Source of the DNA: Candidatus Dechloromonas phosphorivorans
Lineage (GTDB): Bacteria; Pseudomonadota; Gammaproteobacteria; Burkholderiales; Rhodocyclaceae
NCBI GenBank assembly: GCA_016721185.1
Contig: JADKIP010000014.1
Coordinates: 248,001-312,000 of the forward strand
Direction of reading: 5' to 3'
DNA length: 64,000 bases
In this document: positions 1 through 8,244 of the stretch, piece after piece
Layout of the letters: each line of letters opens with the position of its first letter
Numbering within the stretch: the stretch's first letter is position 1
Position numbers and translations under genes: made by a program
The notes under the pieces: model-generated
Seen by the model: the letters and a program-made list of their open reading frames with translations, nothing else
What the model was told of the DNA's origin: nothing
The model's database searches: none

Positions 1-2360
1 CAGGCGGCGACCACGGTCGCATCAAGCGCATGATGACGGTCGCTATCGCCGCGGACCTTGTTCAGACCCCAGCGGGCTCGGAGGAAAGCCGTCATCTGCC
101 CGCTGAGTACAACGCAGCGTTTCGCTTCACTATCGGCCGCTAGTTGCAAATAACGCTCGACGTAGTTCTTGAAAAAGCGGCAGATGTAGCGGGTGTCGTT
201 GAGGTTGCGGTCGCGGAATTCCTTGGCTTCCTTCTTCCCGAAATCCTTGCGTAGCAACCGGCTGCGTTTGGCGAGACGATAGGTCTTATTCGTTTCGACG
301 AAGGCCACGAAATTCAGCCAGCGCGGGCTGTCTTCTGCGCCCACCAGATACTCGTAGGGGGTGCGATTGCCTTTATCGCGATTCTCCTTGGCGAGCACCA
401 GTACCTTGTTGTTCTTGCTGTCGTCGAAGCTGCGCGAGTAGGGCAAGGCATGGTCGACTTCGACGTAACCTGCTTCCAGAAGGCGGTTCAGGTCGATTGG
501 GGCAATCGAGTAAGCACACTTGCCCTGCTGCTCTCGATACAGACGCCACTTCTCGAAATCGCTGCCCTTGGGGGCGCCGATAATGTCGAATTGCACGGCG
601 AATTCCGCTTTGTCCTTGTCGTTACTGTCTCGAAACTCTTCCTGTTTTCGACGAACGTCCGAACGCCCTTCAATGTATTTACCGCTATCGGACCACTTTC
701 CATTTAGTGGCCTAGACAGATCACGGGCCATTTCTATATGCACCGCAAGCGGTTGCCCATATTGGCGAACGATGGCATTGACCACCTTGCGCGCCTGATT
801 GAGGGCGCGTAGCACAACTGGGTTGCGCGGAATGTCGGCATCCTCGCGAAACAGCATGCGACCATCCTTGTCGCGCCCGTCGTAGAACGGTGGCAGATAC
901 TTGTGTTCGCCTTCGCCGACTTTGTGAAGCTGACTATGGTGGTAGCCCGCCTGGACGCAGGCTTCGTCATAGCGCAGCCCATTTTCCATGTGCGGCACGA
1001 TCTGGCGCAACGCCTTGAGCGACAGCGCATGGAATTTGTCGAAGCGGAGGGTCTGCAACGCTTTGATCAGGTTGTTTCGGTTGGGCAGCGGCAACTCTTC
1101 CAGTTTATGGAGGACTTCGTCATCGTCTTTGTAGACGCTCAGGACGGTGGCGATTTTGTCCAGAATCTCCGGTTGACCGCAGCAGGCAGCGCCGGCCAAG
1201 CCTTCCCATTCGGTTTCCAATCCCGCTTCTCGCAAAGTGTTACGCAATTCCTGCCAGCCGGGAATTTTGACCAAGGAGCCTTCTTCTGGGTCTTTGGCCT
1301 TGCCTTCAGACTTTTGTTTTTCGCTAGGGTAGGACAGGCCGGTGAATTTGAATTTATCTTTGTCCAGAAAACCAGCCTTGTTCAAAGCGCTGGCAAGTTG
1401 CTTGTAGGTAAGCCCTGCTTTTTTATAGGTAAGGCCTGCTTGCTTGTAAGGCAGCGGTAATGCGATGGCACGTTCTTGTTCAGTGAGAGGTCGGGTGACA
1501 CCGTCGACAACAATGCGCAGGTTGTTGAGGCGGGTTAGCCAGACATGGCGTTCGGCGGTGAAGCTGGCTTTAGGTGCGCGGAATTCGGCTTTTTCGAATG
1601 TGCATTTTCCGAGCATCTTGAGCAGGTCGCTGCCGGCCAGCGCCGGTTTTTGCGCCCAGAACAGACCGTTCTTGCGGTCGCCATCGCCGAGGATGGCTTG
1701 TTCCAGTGCGGCGTCGGTATGTGGGTTGCCCAATTCACGTTGCTTCTGGAACAGCAGGGCAAGTTCCTCGCCGAGCAGGACGCGGGACAATGCCTTGCCG
1801 TAGTCGCCCTGTTTATTGCGTTGCGCTTCCGGAAATTCGGCAAGGACCATTTCGGCGGTGCTGCGATAGCCCTTTTCCTTCATCAGCTTTGCCGTGCCGG
1901 CGAGGCCTTGTTTGACCTTGCCGCTTTCCCCTTTGCTGTCGCCATCGGCCTGTTTTTCCTCGGCGCGACTGGTCCAGTGAAAGCCCCGGTGTTTGCATAG
2001 GTGGTAAATCACGCGCGCCCACTCGTCGCCAGTCAGCAATCTGTCGAGACCATTCACCCGCAGTTGCCACAGGGAATTTTGCAAGGGTTGTTGCGGCTGG
2101 AATAACTGATTGTTGTCGATTAACCCTTGCCGTTTGAGCAAGCGTGCCAGTTTGGTCAAGCGCCAGGCTCGGCGGCGGAGGCGGCGCCGCATCAAGCGGG
2201 CGGAGCGGCGTACCAGATTTAGCGAGTCGCCTTCCTTGGCGGTTTCCGCTTTGTCGAAGGCGCGTACACCAAGATCGATGATGTGGTCAGTTCCAAGAAC
2301 ACACCAGCCTACGGAAGCAATGCCAATGTCCAAACCGAGGGTGTAGGTGGTCTCATCCAT
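1..2360 (-). CDS. cas9: CRISPR-associated endonuclease Cas9, type II-C (3' end beyond window)
   Basis: RNA-guided DNA endonuclease. The reading frame starts at the ATG at 2360 and stays open to the window edge, giving about 786 codons; the C-terminal PAM-interacting region lies outside. RuvC-I is at the N-terminus (LGLDIGIASVGW), followed by an Arg-rich bridge helix (SARMRRRLRRRAWRLTK), RuvC-II (LAVHIEMARDLSRPL, near 700-655), an HNH domain (YVEVDHALPYSRSFDDSKNN, around 465-410) and RuvC-III (RHHALDATVVAA) at the very edge. All catalytic motifs look intact. The compact size and the divergent Neisseria-like tracrRNA point to subtype II-C. cas1, cas2 and the array are probably to the left, outside the window. 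No strong ribosome binding site precedes the start. Confidence 0.95.
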   Translation of the reverse strand, partial: MDETTYTLGLDIGIASVGWCVLGTDHIIDLGVRAFDKAETAKEGDSLNLVRRSARLMRRRLRRRAWRLTKLARLLKRQGLIDNNQLFQPQQPLQNSLWQLRVNGLDRLLTGDEWARVIYHLCKHRGFHWTSRAEEKQADGDSKGESGKVKQGLAGTAKLMKEKGYRSTAEMVLAEFPEAQRNKQGDYGKALSRVLLGEELALLFQKQRELGNPHTDAALEQAILGDGDRKNGLFWAQKPALAGSDLLKMLGKCTFEKAEFRAPKASFTAERHVWLTRLNNLRIVVDGVTRPLTEQERAIALPLPYKQAGLTYKKAGLTYKQLASALNKAGFLDKDKFKFTGLSYPSEKQKSEGKAKDPEEGSLVKIPGWQELRNTLREAGLETEWEGLAGAACCGQPEILDKIATVLSVYKDDDEVLHKLEELPLPNRNNLIKALQTLRFDKFHALSLKALRQIVPHMENGLRYDEACVQAGYHHSQLHKVGEGEHKYLPPFYDGRDKDGRMLFREDADIPRNPVVLRALNQARKVVNAIVRQYGQPLAVHIEMARDLSRPLNGKWSDSGKYIEGRSDVRRKQEEFRDSNDKDKAEFAVQFDIIGAPKGSDFEKWRLYREQQGKCAYSIAPIDLNRLLEAGYVEVDHALPYSRSFDDSKNNKVLVLAKENRDKGNRTPYEYLVGAEDSPRWLNFVAFVETNKTYRLAKRSRLLRKDFGKKEAKEFRDRNLNDTRYICRFFKNYVERYLQLAADSEAKRCVVLSGQMTAFLRARWGLNKVRGDSDRHHALDATVVAA

Positions 2361-2365
2361 TTTAT

Positions 2366-2395
2366 TTGCCCGGCGTTATCCAAAGTGGATAGAAT
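2366..2395 (+). promoter_or_regulatory. Candidate sigma-70 promoter for tracrRNA
   Basis: A TTGCCC box (2366-2371) and a TAGAAT box (2390-2395) are separated by 18 bases. Initiation about seven bases downstream would start the transcript at the first base of the anti-repeat. It lies in the short gap between the divergent cas9 start and the tracrRNA. The boxes are read by eye only. Confidence 0.4.
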
Positions 2396-2401
2396 AACGC
2401 C

Positions 2402-2505
2402 ATTGTTGCTTTCCGGGGTGAGAGCCGTTGCTACAATAAGGTGTCACCTTCGGGTGACGACCGAATCCGGCCCGACAGGCTTGCCTGTCGGGCCTTTACT
2501 TTTTG
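2402..2505 (+). ncRNA. tracrRNA of the type II-C CRISPR system
   Basis: The 36-nt stretch 2402-2437 aligns without gaps to the known Neisseria meningitidis anti-repeat and shares its 3' core GCCGTTGCTACAAT. It is followed by AAGG, a short hairpin (2442-2447 with 2452-2457, loop TTCG) and a strong 12-bp GC stem (2469-2480 with 2483-2494) that ends in a T-rich run, as expected for a Rho-independent end. This is the type II-C tracrRNA architecture. It is transcribed away from cas9. The reverse complement of 2402-2437 predicts the 36-nt CRISPR repeat, beginning near RTTGTAGC and ending near CAACAAT. No such repeat was found elsewhere in the window. Exact RNA ends are inferred. Confidence 0.88.
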
Positions 2506-2554
2506 TGGTTGGTTATCTTTCGTTCGGCCAACTGATTAGATATCAGCACGTCTT

Positions 2555-2698
2555 ATGTTCGATCTATCGCCGGATCAGCCACTGACCTACGGCCAGAGCA
2601 TTACCGATGCCTGTATCAACTGGGCGGATAGTTTGATTGTGCTCGACAAACTGGCTGCCGCCGTGCGGGCGCGGCGGGTGGCGGAAGCAGCTGAGTAA
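2555..2698 (+). pseudogene. aroG: C-terminal fragment of 3-deoxy-7-phosphoheptulonate (DAHP) synthase
   Basis: A 47-codon frame that is too short to be a gene but encodes the characteristic C-terminus of class I DAHP synthases (PLTYGQSITDACINW, then KLAAAVRARR). In the complete enzyme, which is about 350 residues long, this is the last segment. In-frame sequence upstream of the ATG meets a stop at 2537-2539 and has no similarity to the enzyme, so the homology breaks at about 2560. The fragment keeps a Rho-independent terminator at 2732-2760. It lies 50 bases after the tracrRNA terminator, which suggests that insertion of the CRISPR-Cas locus or a rearrangement separated it from the rest of the gene. 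It is probably not translated. Confidence 0.8.
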
Positions 2699-2731
2699 GC
2701 CTCCGGCTGTTTTAGCGCGAGGACCTAAAGG

Positions 2732-2760
2732 CCCGCCAGATTTTTCTGGTGGGTTTTTTT
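2732..2760 (+). terminator. Rho-independent terminator after the aroG fragment
   Basis: The stem CCCGCCAGA (2732-2740) pairs with TCTGGTGGG (2745-2753, one G-T pair) and is followed by seven T's. Confidence 0.8.
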
Positions 2761-2771
2761 GTTTTTATGCC

Positions 2772-2783
2772 GTTGACCGCAGC
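2772..2783 (+). repeat. Intergenic copy of an over-represented 12-mer, GTTGACCGCAGC
   Basis: Exact copies of this word, or its reverse complement, occur at 1172-1183, 2772-2783, 15433-15444, 26078-26089, 29979-29990, 37294-37305, 42480-42491, 48653-48664, 49929-49940 and 51442-51453. Nine of the ten are followed by A. Single-mismatch copies occur at 28682, 31282, 43708 and 57122. This is the only clearly intergenic exact copy and sits just past a terminator. The function is unknown; a DNA uptake-type signal is one explanation. Confidence 0.8.
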
Positions 2784-2840
2784 ACTTGCCCAGCCGATCA
2801 AGATGCGCTGGTTGTGCCGTTTGGGCGGGCAGTTATGAAT

Positions 2841-2868
2841 TTGCACACTGCATAAGATCATCTATGAT
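2841..2868 (+). promoter_or_regulatory. Candidate promoter of the TIR-STAND operon
   Basis: TTGCAC (2841-2846) and TATGAT (2863-2868) are 16 bases apart in an otherwise empty 230-base gap (2761-2988). This leaves a leader of about 110 bases before the TIR gene. The leader contains a purine-rich stretch of GTAGCAGCGATAGCAGCAATA type (2925-2945) of unknown meaning. Eye inspection only. Confidence 0.35.
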
Positions 2869-2988
2869 GAACTGAGTTGACCGGTGGATGTCACCATGTA
2901 ATGGAAGGCACAATAGCGCGTGGAGTAGCAGCGATAGCAGCAATAGCGGTGATGCGGGGGAACCGAACACCAGCCGCTGTGCTAGCCA

Positions 2989-4482
2989 ATGAATAAATAC
3001 GAGGGATCATTGATCGCCATGCACGATATTTTTATCAGCTATGCGCATCTTGACGACGATAGTCCGACCGGACGTGAGGACGGGTGGGTGACTACCCTGA
3101 AACACTGGCTGGAAACTGCACTCAAGACGCCGCTCGGCCGGAAGCCGGATATCTGGATGGATTACCAGCTGGTCGCCAATGCCCAGGTCACGCCGACACT
3201 GCTTGAAGAAGTTCGCGGTTGTCGAGCCCTTGTGCTTGTTCTCTCGCCCGGTTACCAAAACTCCGAATGGTGCCAGCGTGAGCTGATCAATTTTCTGGCA
3301 AAAACCCCGCCAAGCGGCAACCGCGAGGCGGTATTCATCATCGAAAAATACCCGGTCAAACGCGAAACACTTCATAAGCGTTTGCAGGAACTGACGCCCG
3401 TTCAATTCTGGGAACCCGGATTGGACAACAAGGTGCCACGTATCCTGGGCTGGCCCGAGCCGGACAAGGATGAGCACAACCCGTATTGGGCAAAGATCAA
3501 TTACCTGGCGAATTTGCTTGCCGATCATGTGAGAAATCCCGTCACGACCGTTTTTCAGCTGCCCCCTGATGTTGCTGGGCAGGAGAAGAATACCGCCGCA
3601 GCGCAGGTGGTCTGGCTAGCCGAGCCAACGCCAAAGCTGGCTGATTATTGGGACCAACTGGCCGATGCAATCAGGCGACGCGGTGGCATTGTTCGCCCAA
3701 GCGCGCGGGACGCTTATCCGTTGACCAGCGCTCAACAACTGACCGCAGCCATCAGCAAGGACTTGGAGGGCGCAAAGTTGATGATCCAGCTGATCGGAGA
3801 CGAATCCGGACAACAAATTCCGGGAGCCGCCGGGACGTTGGCGACCATCCAGCATGCGGCCGCCAAAGAACTGCAGAAATCGGGTTCGGGGCAAAAATAT
3901 CTGCGTTGGCGTCCTCCGGAGGTCGATCTGAATCAGATTACCGACCCCGATCTTGGTGAAATATTGTTCGGCGCCACGCGCTGCGGCTTTGAACAATTTC
4001 GCCAGCAAGTCCTGGAAACCCTCGATCAATTGAAGCCACCCCCGGCCACGAAGCCCGGCGGCAGCATGACAATCTGCCTGACCGCAGGTGAACGGGATCA
4101 GCCGCTGTGTGACGAACTCAGCAGCATCCTTCAGGACTTGGGATGGGAGGTGGTTTCTCCGCCCGCCAAGCCCACGGAGGGCGATAGTGCCCAGACATTC
4201 CGCGAGAATGTGGATGAGGTTATGCGCATGAGCGACGCGGTGATTCTGGTTTATGGAAAAGAGTCGCCGGCCTGGATTCAGGCTCAGTACATGCGGGCGA
4301 GCAAGCTGATGGGGAATATGGGGAAACTGCCCGTCCTGATCGAGGGGCCGCCCGAGGAGAAGCCGGCGCTTCAAATCAGCTCCAGGACTATTCTTGGTCG
4401 CACGCTGAATTGCCGCAATGGCATCAAGCGCGATGAGGTGGCCGATTTTATCCGCCAATTAGGGAGGGACCGCGATGGTTAA
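2989..4482 (+). CDS. TIR-domain protein, first gene of a TIR/STAND-WD40/FecR/OmpA operon
   Basis: 497 residues. Residues 11-140 form a TIR domain: it opens with MHDIFISYAHLDDD and contains SEWCQREL, whose glutamate (E98) sits where TIR NADases carry the catalytic Glu. A second TIR- or Toll-like alpha/beta unit spans about residues 355-470 (MTICLTAGERDQPLCDELSS, then DAVILVYG) but lacks an obvious WCxxEL motif. The middle section (about 200-345) also looks like a degenerate repeat of the fold, with WLAEPTPKL and ISKDLEGAKLMIQLIGD. No signal peptide or membrane segment is visible, so it is cytoplasmic. An alternative start at 3019 begins directly at the TIR domain and has GAGGGA upstream. The stop overlaps the next start by 8 bases, implying translational coupling. 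NAD cleavage is inferred from the family and not shown for this protein. Confidence 0.85.
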   Translation: MNKYEGSLIAMHDIFISYAHLDDDSPTGREDGWVTTLKHWLETALKTPLGRKPDIWMDYQLVANAQVTPTLLEEVRGCRALVLVLSPGYQNSEWCQRELINFLAKTPPSGNREAVFIIEKYPVKRETLHKRLQELTPVQFWEPGLDNKVPRILGWPEPDKDEHNPYWAKINYLANLLADHVRNPVTTVFQLPPDVAGQEKNTAAAQVVWLAEPTPKLADYWDQLADAIRRRGGIVRPSARDAYPLTSAQQLTAAISKDLEGAKLMIQLIGDESGQQIPGAAGTLATIQHAAAKELQKSGSGQKYLRWRPPEVDLNQITDPDLGEILFGATRCGFEQFRQQVLETLDQLKPPPATKPGGSMTICLTAGERDQPLCDELSSILQDLGWEVVSPPAKPTEGDSAQTFRENVDEVMRMSDAVILVYGKESPAWIQAQYMRASKLMGNMGKLPVLIEGPPEEKPALQISSRTILGRTLNCRNGIKRDEVADFIRQLGRDRDG

Positions 4483-7400
4483 AGAACACAGCGCCGAGCG
4501 TCCATACCCAGGACTCCGCCCCTTCGAGCCGTGGGAGGGGGATATATTTTTCGGGCGGGAAGCGCATACCGACCGTCTGCTCGAAATTCTCCACGACCGA
4601 CATTTTTTAACGGTGATTGGTCCGTCCGGATCAGGAAAGTCCAGCCTCGTTCGCGCCGGCTTGCTCCCGGTCCTTCCTCTCGGGGCGATCGGAACGGGCA
4701 GTGATTGGCGTGTCGCGATTCTGCGCCCGGGCAATCATCCCATTCGCAGCCTAGCCGAAGCATTACTTGACGATGAAGTGCTCGGGAGCGAGCTGGAGGG
4801 TCTGACTCCTGCGCTGCTGGAGGCTGAACTGCGCGGTGAAACCCACAGCTTGGCCCATCTCCTGGCGCAAGTCCGCATGAACAATCCCGAGGCGGATTTC
4901 AACCTTTTTGTGCTGGTCGATCAGTTCGAGGAGATTTTTACTTACGCTCAAGCCGGCAGCCGGCAAAGTGATGAGTCCGAAATTTTCATCAATATTTTAC
5001 TGGCCGCAAGCGCAGTCAAGGATCAGCGCATTTTCGTCACCTTGACGATGCGCACGGATTTTCTCGGTCTATGCGTCCGTTTCCTCGAATTGCCCGAAGC
5101 GATTAACCGCAGCCAGTATCTCACCCCGAGAATGACCCGGGATCAACTGCGCGAGGCCATCCGGGGGCCGGCGCGGCTGTTCGGCGGTGACGTGGACCTT
5201 CTGCTGATCGAAGAACTGATCAACAGTGTCGACAATACCCCCGATCTGTTGCCGGTTCTCCAGCATGCCCTGGCACGCATGTGGCGCGAGGCTTGCAAGC
5301 GTAATCCCGGTCAGCCCTTTATTAGTCGTGATGACCACGACATGATCGGCGGTGTAAGCAAGGCGCTGGATCAACATGCCGATCTCGTTTTCGACAGTCT
5401 CGACAATCCATCCAAGGCGGCAGCCGAGCAACTGTTTCGAGCCGTCACGTCAGCTCGCGACACGCGGGCAAGCGAGCCGCTGATCATTAGAAACCCGTGC
5501 ACTCTCCGGCAGATTTCGCTCTGGTCGGGGCTTGCTCAAGAGAGTTTTCGTCCGGTCATAGAGGCCTTTTCCGATCAGGACGTCTGCTTTCTTGTGGCGA
5601 ATGGCCCGCTTGATGGTGCGGAAACGGTGATCGACATATCCCATGAGGCTTTGATCCGCCAATGGGGCAAGCTGAAAGCCTGGACCGAGAACGAAGCCAA
5701 ACGGGCAAAGAAGTTTCAGCAACTGCAGGAACGTGCCAACGATTACGCCAATGGCAATGGCGAGTTGTTGAGTGGTATTGATTTGGGGCGCGCCAAGGCA
5801 TGGCGGGACGGTGGCTATTCTGCCGATGCAAAGTGGCGGCCGATGCCCGGATGGTCCGAGCGCTATACCGACCCAAAGGCGGGATTGCCGGACCTCGTCA
5901 GCTCTCTAACATTCCTGGACAATAGTATTCGCACAGCCAACGAGGAAAAGGAAAACAAAAAGAAGGAAGAGCAGCGCGAGCGGGATGCTGTAGCACTCAG
6001 GCGAAAAATCTTACGGTTGCTGGTCTTTTTATTTGTCTTTGTATCCTTTCTTATCTCGGTCACCTTTTACGTATTGTTCCTGCGCGGCCAGGCCCGGGAC
6101 TCTGCCAAGGAAGCGACGATCCGGCGCCTTGTTGCCGAAGGCCAGGCGGTCACGACCGGCGTGCAGAGTGGCGGCTCGATGATCGGTATGTTGCAAATGC
6201 TTGCTGCCCATCGCTTGGCAAGCCAATATTTTCCGCAAGTGTCGCCGGGGGCATTGGGTGCCTTGCAGTCTGAATGTTTGCGCAGTGCCAGACTGGTGCG
6301 CCTTGTCGAGAACGATGAAGCGATCAGAACCCTGGCCTTGAGCGCTGATGGCTTGCGGATCGTTACGGGGAGCCGGAATGGCACCGTGCGCTTGTGGGAT
6401 GGCGCCACAGGCAATCCTCTGGGCGAACCACTCACCGGGCATGCCGACTATGTGAATAGTGTCGCCTTCAGTCAGGACGGAAAGTACGTTGTATCGGCGA
6501 GCCGGGACCATACGCTGCGCCTATGGAATGCCAGTACCGGCGATCCCGTCGGTCAGCCGATCAAAAATAGCAGTGCAGTGAGCAGCGTCGCTTTCAGCCC
6601 CGACGGAAAGCGTATCGTCTCGGGCGGTTTGGACGCCAATCTGCGCCTGTGGGATACCGCGAGCGGGAATCCCATCGGTGAGCCACTGAAGGGGCACACG
6701 GACGCGGTTTACAGTGTCGCTTTCAGCCCGGATGGGCGGCGCATCGTTTCGGGCAGTAGCGACAATACCCTGCGCCTGTGGGATGCCGCGAGCGGGAATC
6801 CGAGCGGTGAGCCATTGATGGGTCACACGGACGCGGTTTATAGCGTCGCTTTCAGCCCGGACGGGCGGCGCATCGTTTCGGGTGGTTATGACAAAGCCCT
6901 GCGCCTCTGGGATGCTGCCTCCGGCAAACCGGTGGGCGAGCCGATGGTTCACCGAAAAGCTGTGCTCAGTGCCGCTTTCAGTCCGGATGGGCGGTCAATT
7001 GTCTCGGGCGGTGAAGACAACTTTGTGCGTCTTTGGGATGCCGAAACCCGAAAGCAGAAGGATGAGCGCTTCAGGGGGCACACAGACGATGTGACCGGCG
7101 TCGCCTTCAGCCCGGATGGAAACCGCATCGTTTCGGGGAGCTACGACAAAACCCTGCGTTTATGGGATACCACCCAAAGTCCGGTCGGCAAGCCGCTCAA
7201 GGGGCATAGCGGGGCCGTGTTCAGTGTCGCCTTCAGCCCGGATGGGAAACGCATCGTTTCCGGCAGTGAAGACAAGAGCTTGCACCTCTGGGAGGCCGCT
7301 TCCGGTAGTGCCATCGGCAAGCCCTTTGCCGGACACAACGGAACTGTCTATAGCGTTGCCTTCAGCGGGGATGGAAAACGCCTTGTTTCCGGCAGTGAAG

Positions 7401-8206
7401 ACAAGACCTTGCGCCTGTGGGACGCGGCGAGCGGCAACCCGCTTGGCCAACCCTTGGCGGGACACACCGGCACGGTTTACAGCGTTGCCTTCAGCCCGGA
7501 TGGAAAGCGCATTGTGTCGGGCAGTGAAGACAGCAGCTTGCGCCTGTGGGATGCGGCTTCCGGCAGCCTTGTCGGCAAACCCTTGGCTGGACACAGCGGA
7601 ATAGTTTACAGCGTTGCGTTCAGTCGTCCGGATGGCGAGCGCCTCGTCTCGGGTAGCGAAGACAATACCCTGCGCCTGTGGGACGCGGCGAGCGGTAACC
7701 CGATCGGCGAACCACTCACCGGGCACACCAAATCGGTCAACAGCGTTGCCTTCAGCCCGGACGGTCAGCAAATCGTCTCGGCAAGCGACGACCGGACCCT
7801 GCGCCTTTGGCATGCCGCTACGGGCGCCCTTGTGGGCAAGCCACTGACCGGGCACTCCCACTACGTCAACAGTGCAGCCTTCAGTCCAGATGGCCGGTAC
7901 ATCGTCTCGGGCAGCAAGGATGGCGCCCTGCGTCTTTGGGATACCCGTATCGGCGCGCCTGTCGGTGTGCCGCTGGAGGGACACACTGAGTCCATTTACA
8001 GCGTTGCTTTCAGCCCGGATGGAAAGAGCGTGGTTTCGGGAAGTGAAGACAAAACCCTCCGTCGCTGGCCCGTTCTCGAATCCTGGGCAGATGCCCTGTG
8101 CGCCAAACTCTCACGCAACATGACCCGTGCCGAGTGGCAGCAACTGGTTTCGCCCGATATTTCCTACATCAAGCAGTGCCCGAACCAACCTGACCCGCCC
8201 GATTGA
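4475..8206 (+). CDS. nSTAND1-type ATPase with one transmembrane helix and 14 WD40 blades
   Basis: 1243 residues. The N-terminus carries the nSTAND signature (YPGLRPFEPWEGDIFFGRE), a Walker A (GPSGSGKS, residues 49-56) and a Walker B-like LFVLVDQFEEIF near residue 150. A charged, coiled-coil-like stretch precedes one hydrophobic helix at about residues 512-536 (LLVFLFVFVSFLISVTFYVL) flanked by RRKILR. From about residue 610 there are 14 WD40 blades with the repeating core SVAFSPDGKRIVSGS and LRLWDA. This is enough for two seven-bladed propellers; the blades are 126-129 bases apart and very alike. By the positive-inside rule the ATPase would be cytoplasmic and the propellers periplasmic. STAND proteins oligomerise on ligand binding, so the WD40 part is the likely sensor and the upstream TIR protein the likely effector. 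Confidence 0.88.
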   Translation: MVKEHSAERPYPGLRPFEPWEGDIFFGREAHTDRLLEILHDRHFLTVIGPSGSGKSSLVRAGLLPVLPLGAIGTGSDWRVAILRPGNHPIRSLAEALLDDEVLGSELEGLTPALLEAELRGETHSLAHLLAQVRMNNPEADFNLFVLVDQFEEIFTYAQAGSRQSDESEIFINILLAASAVKDQRIFVTLTMRTDFLGLCVRFLELPEAINRSQYLTPRMTRDQLREAIRGPARLFGGDVDLLLIEELINSVDNTPDLLPVLQHALARMWREACKRNPGQPFISRDDHDMIGGVSKALDQHADLVFDSLDNPSKAAAEQLFRAVTSARDTRASEPLIIRNPCTLRQISLWSGLAQESFRPVIEAFSDQDVCFLVANGPLDGAETVIDISHEALIRQWGKLKAWTENEAKRAKKFQQLQERANDYANGNGELLSGIDLGRAKAWRDGGYSADAKWRPMPGWSERYTDPKAGLPDLVSSLTFLDNSIRTANEEKENKKKEEQRERDAVALRRKILRLLVFLFVFVSFLISVTFYVLFLRGQARDSAKEATIRRLVAEGQAVTTGVQSGGSMIGMLQMLAAHRLASQYFPQVSPGALGALQSECLRSARLVRLVENDEAIRTLALSADGLRIVTGSRNGTVRLWDGATGNPLGEPLTGHADYVNSVAFSQDGKYVVSASRDHTLRLWNASTGDPVGQPIKNSSAVSSVAFSPDGKRIVSGGLDANLRLWDTASGNPIGEPLKGHTDAVYSVAFSPDGRRIVSGSSDNTLRLWDAASGNPSGEPLMGHTDAVYSVAFSPDGRRIVSGGYDKALRLWDAASGKPVGEPMVHRKAVLSAAFSPDGRSIVSGGEDNFVRLWDAETRKQKDERFRGHTDDVTGVAFSPDGNRIVSGSYDKTLRLWDTTQSPVGKPLKGHSGAVFSVAFSPDGKRIVSGSEDKSLHLWEAASGSAIGKPFAGHNGTVYSVAFSGDGKRLVSGSEDKTLRLWDAASGNPLGQPLAGHTGTVYSVAFSPDGKRIVSGSEDSSLRLWDAASGSLVGKPLAGHSGIVYSVAFSRPDGERLVSGSEDNTLRLWDAASGNPIGEPLTGHTKSVNSVAFSPDGQQIVSASDDRTLRLWHAATGALVGKPLTGHSHYVNSAAFSPDGRYIVSGSKDGALRLWDTRIGAPVGVPLEGHTESIYSVAFSPDGKSVVSGSEDKTLRRWPVLESWADALCAKLSRNMTRAEWQQLVSPDISYIKQCPNQPDPPD

Positions 8207-8244
8207 TTCACCCAAACTTTTTTGATTTTTGGAGAGGAGTCGCC

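Noticed and set aside
2360..2990. Search for a CRISPR array next to the tracrRNA
   Set aside because: No second copy of the predicted 36-base repeat or regularly spaced repeats was found here or elsewhere in the window.
3616..4458. 280-codon minus-strand frame opposite the TIR gene
   Set aside because: The plus-strand TIR frame has domain evidence and operon overlaps; the minus frame has neither.
7116..7984. Long alternative frames across the WD40 region on both strands
   Set aside because: They arise because near-identical WD40 repeats keep every frame open; only the long plus-strand frame gives WD40 motifs.
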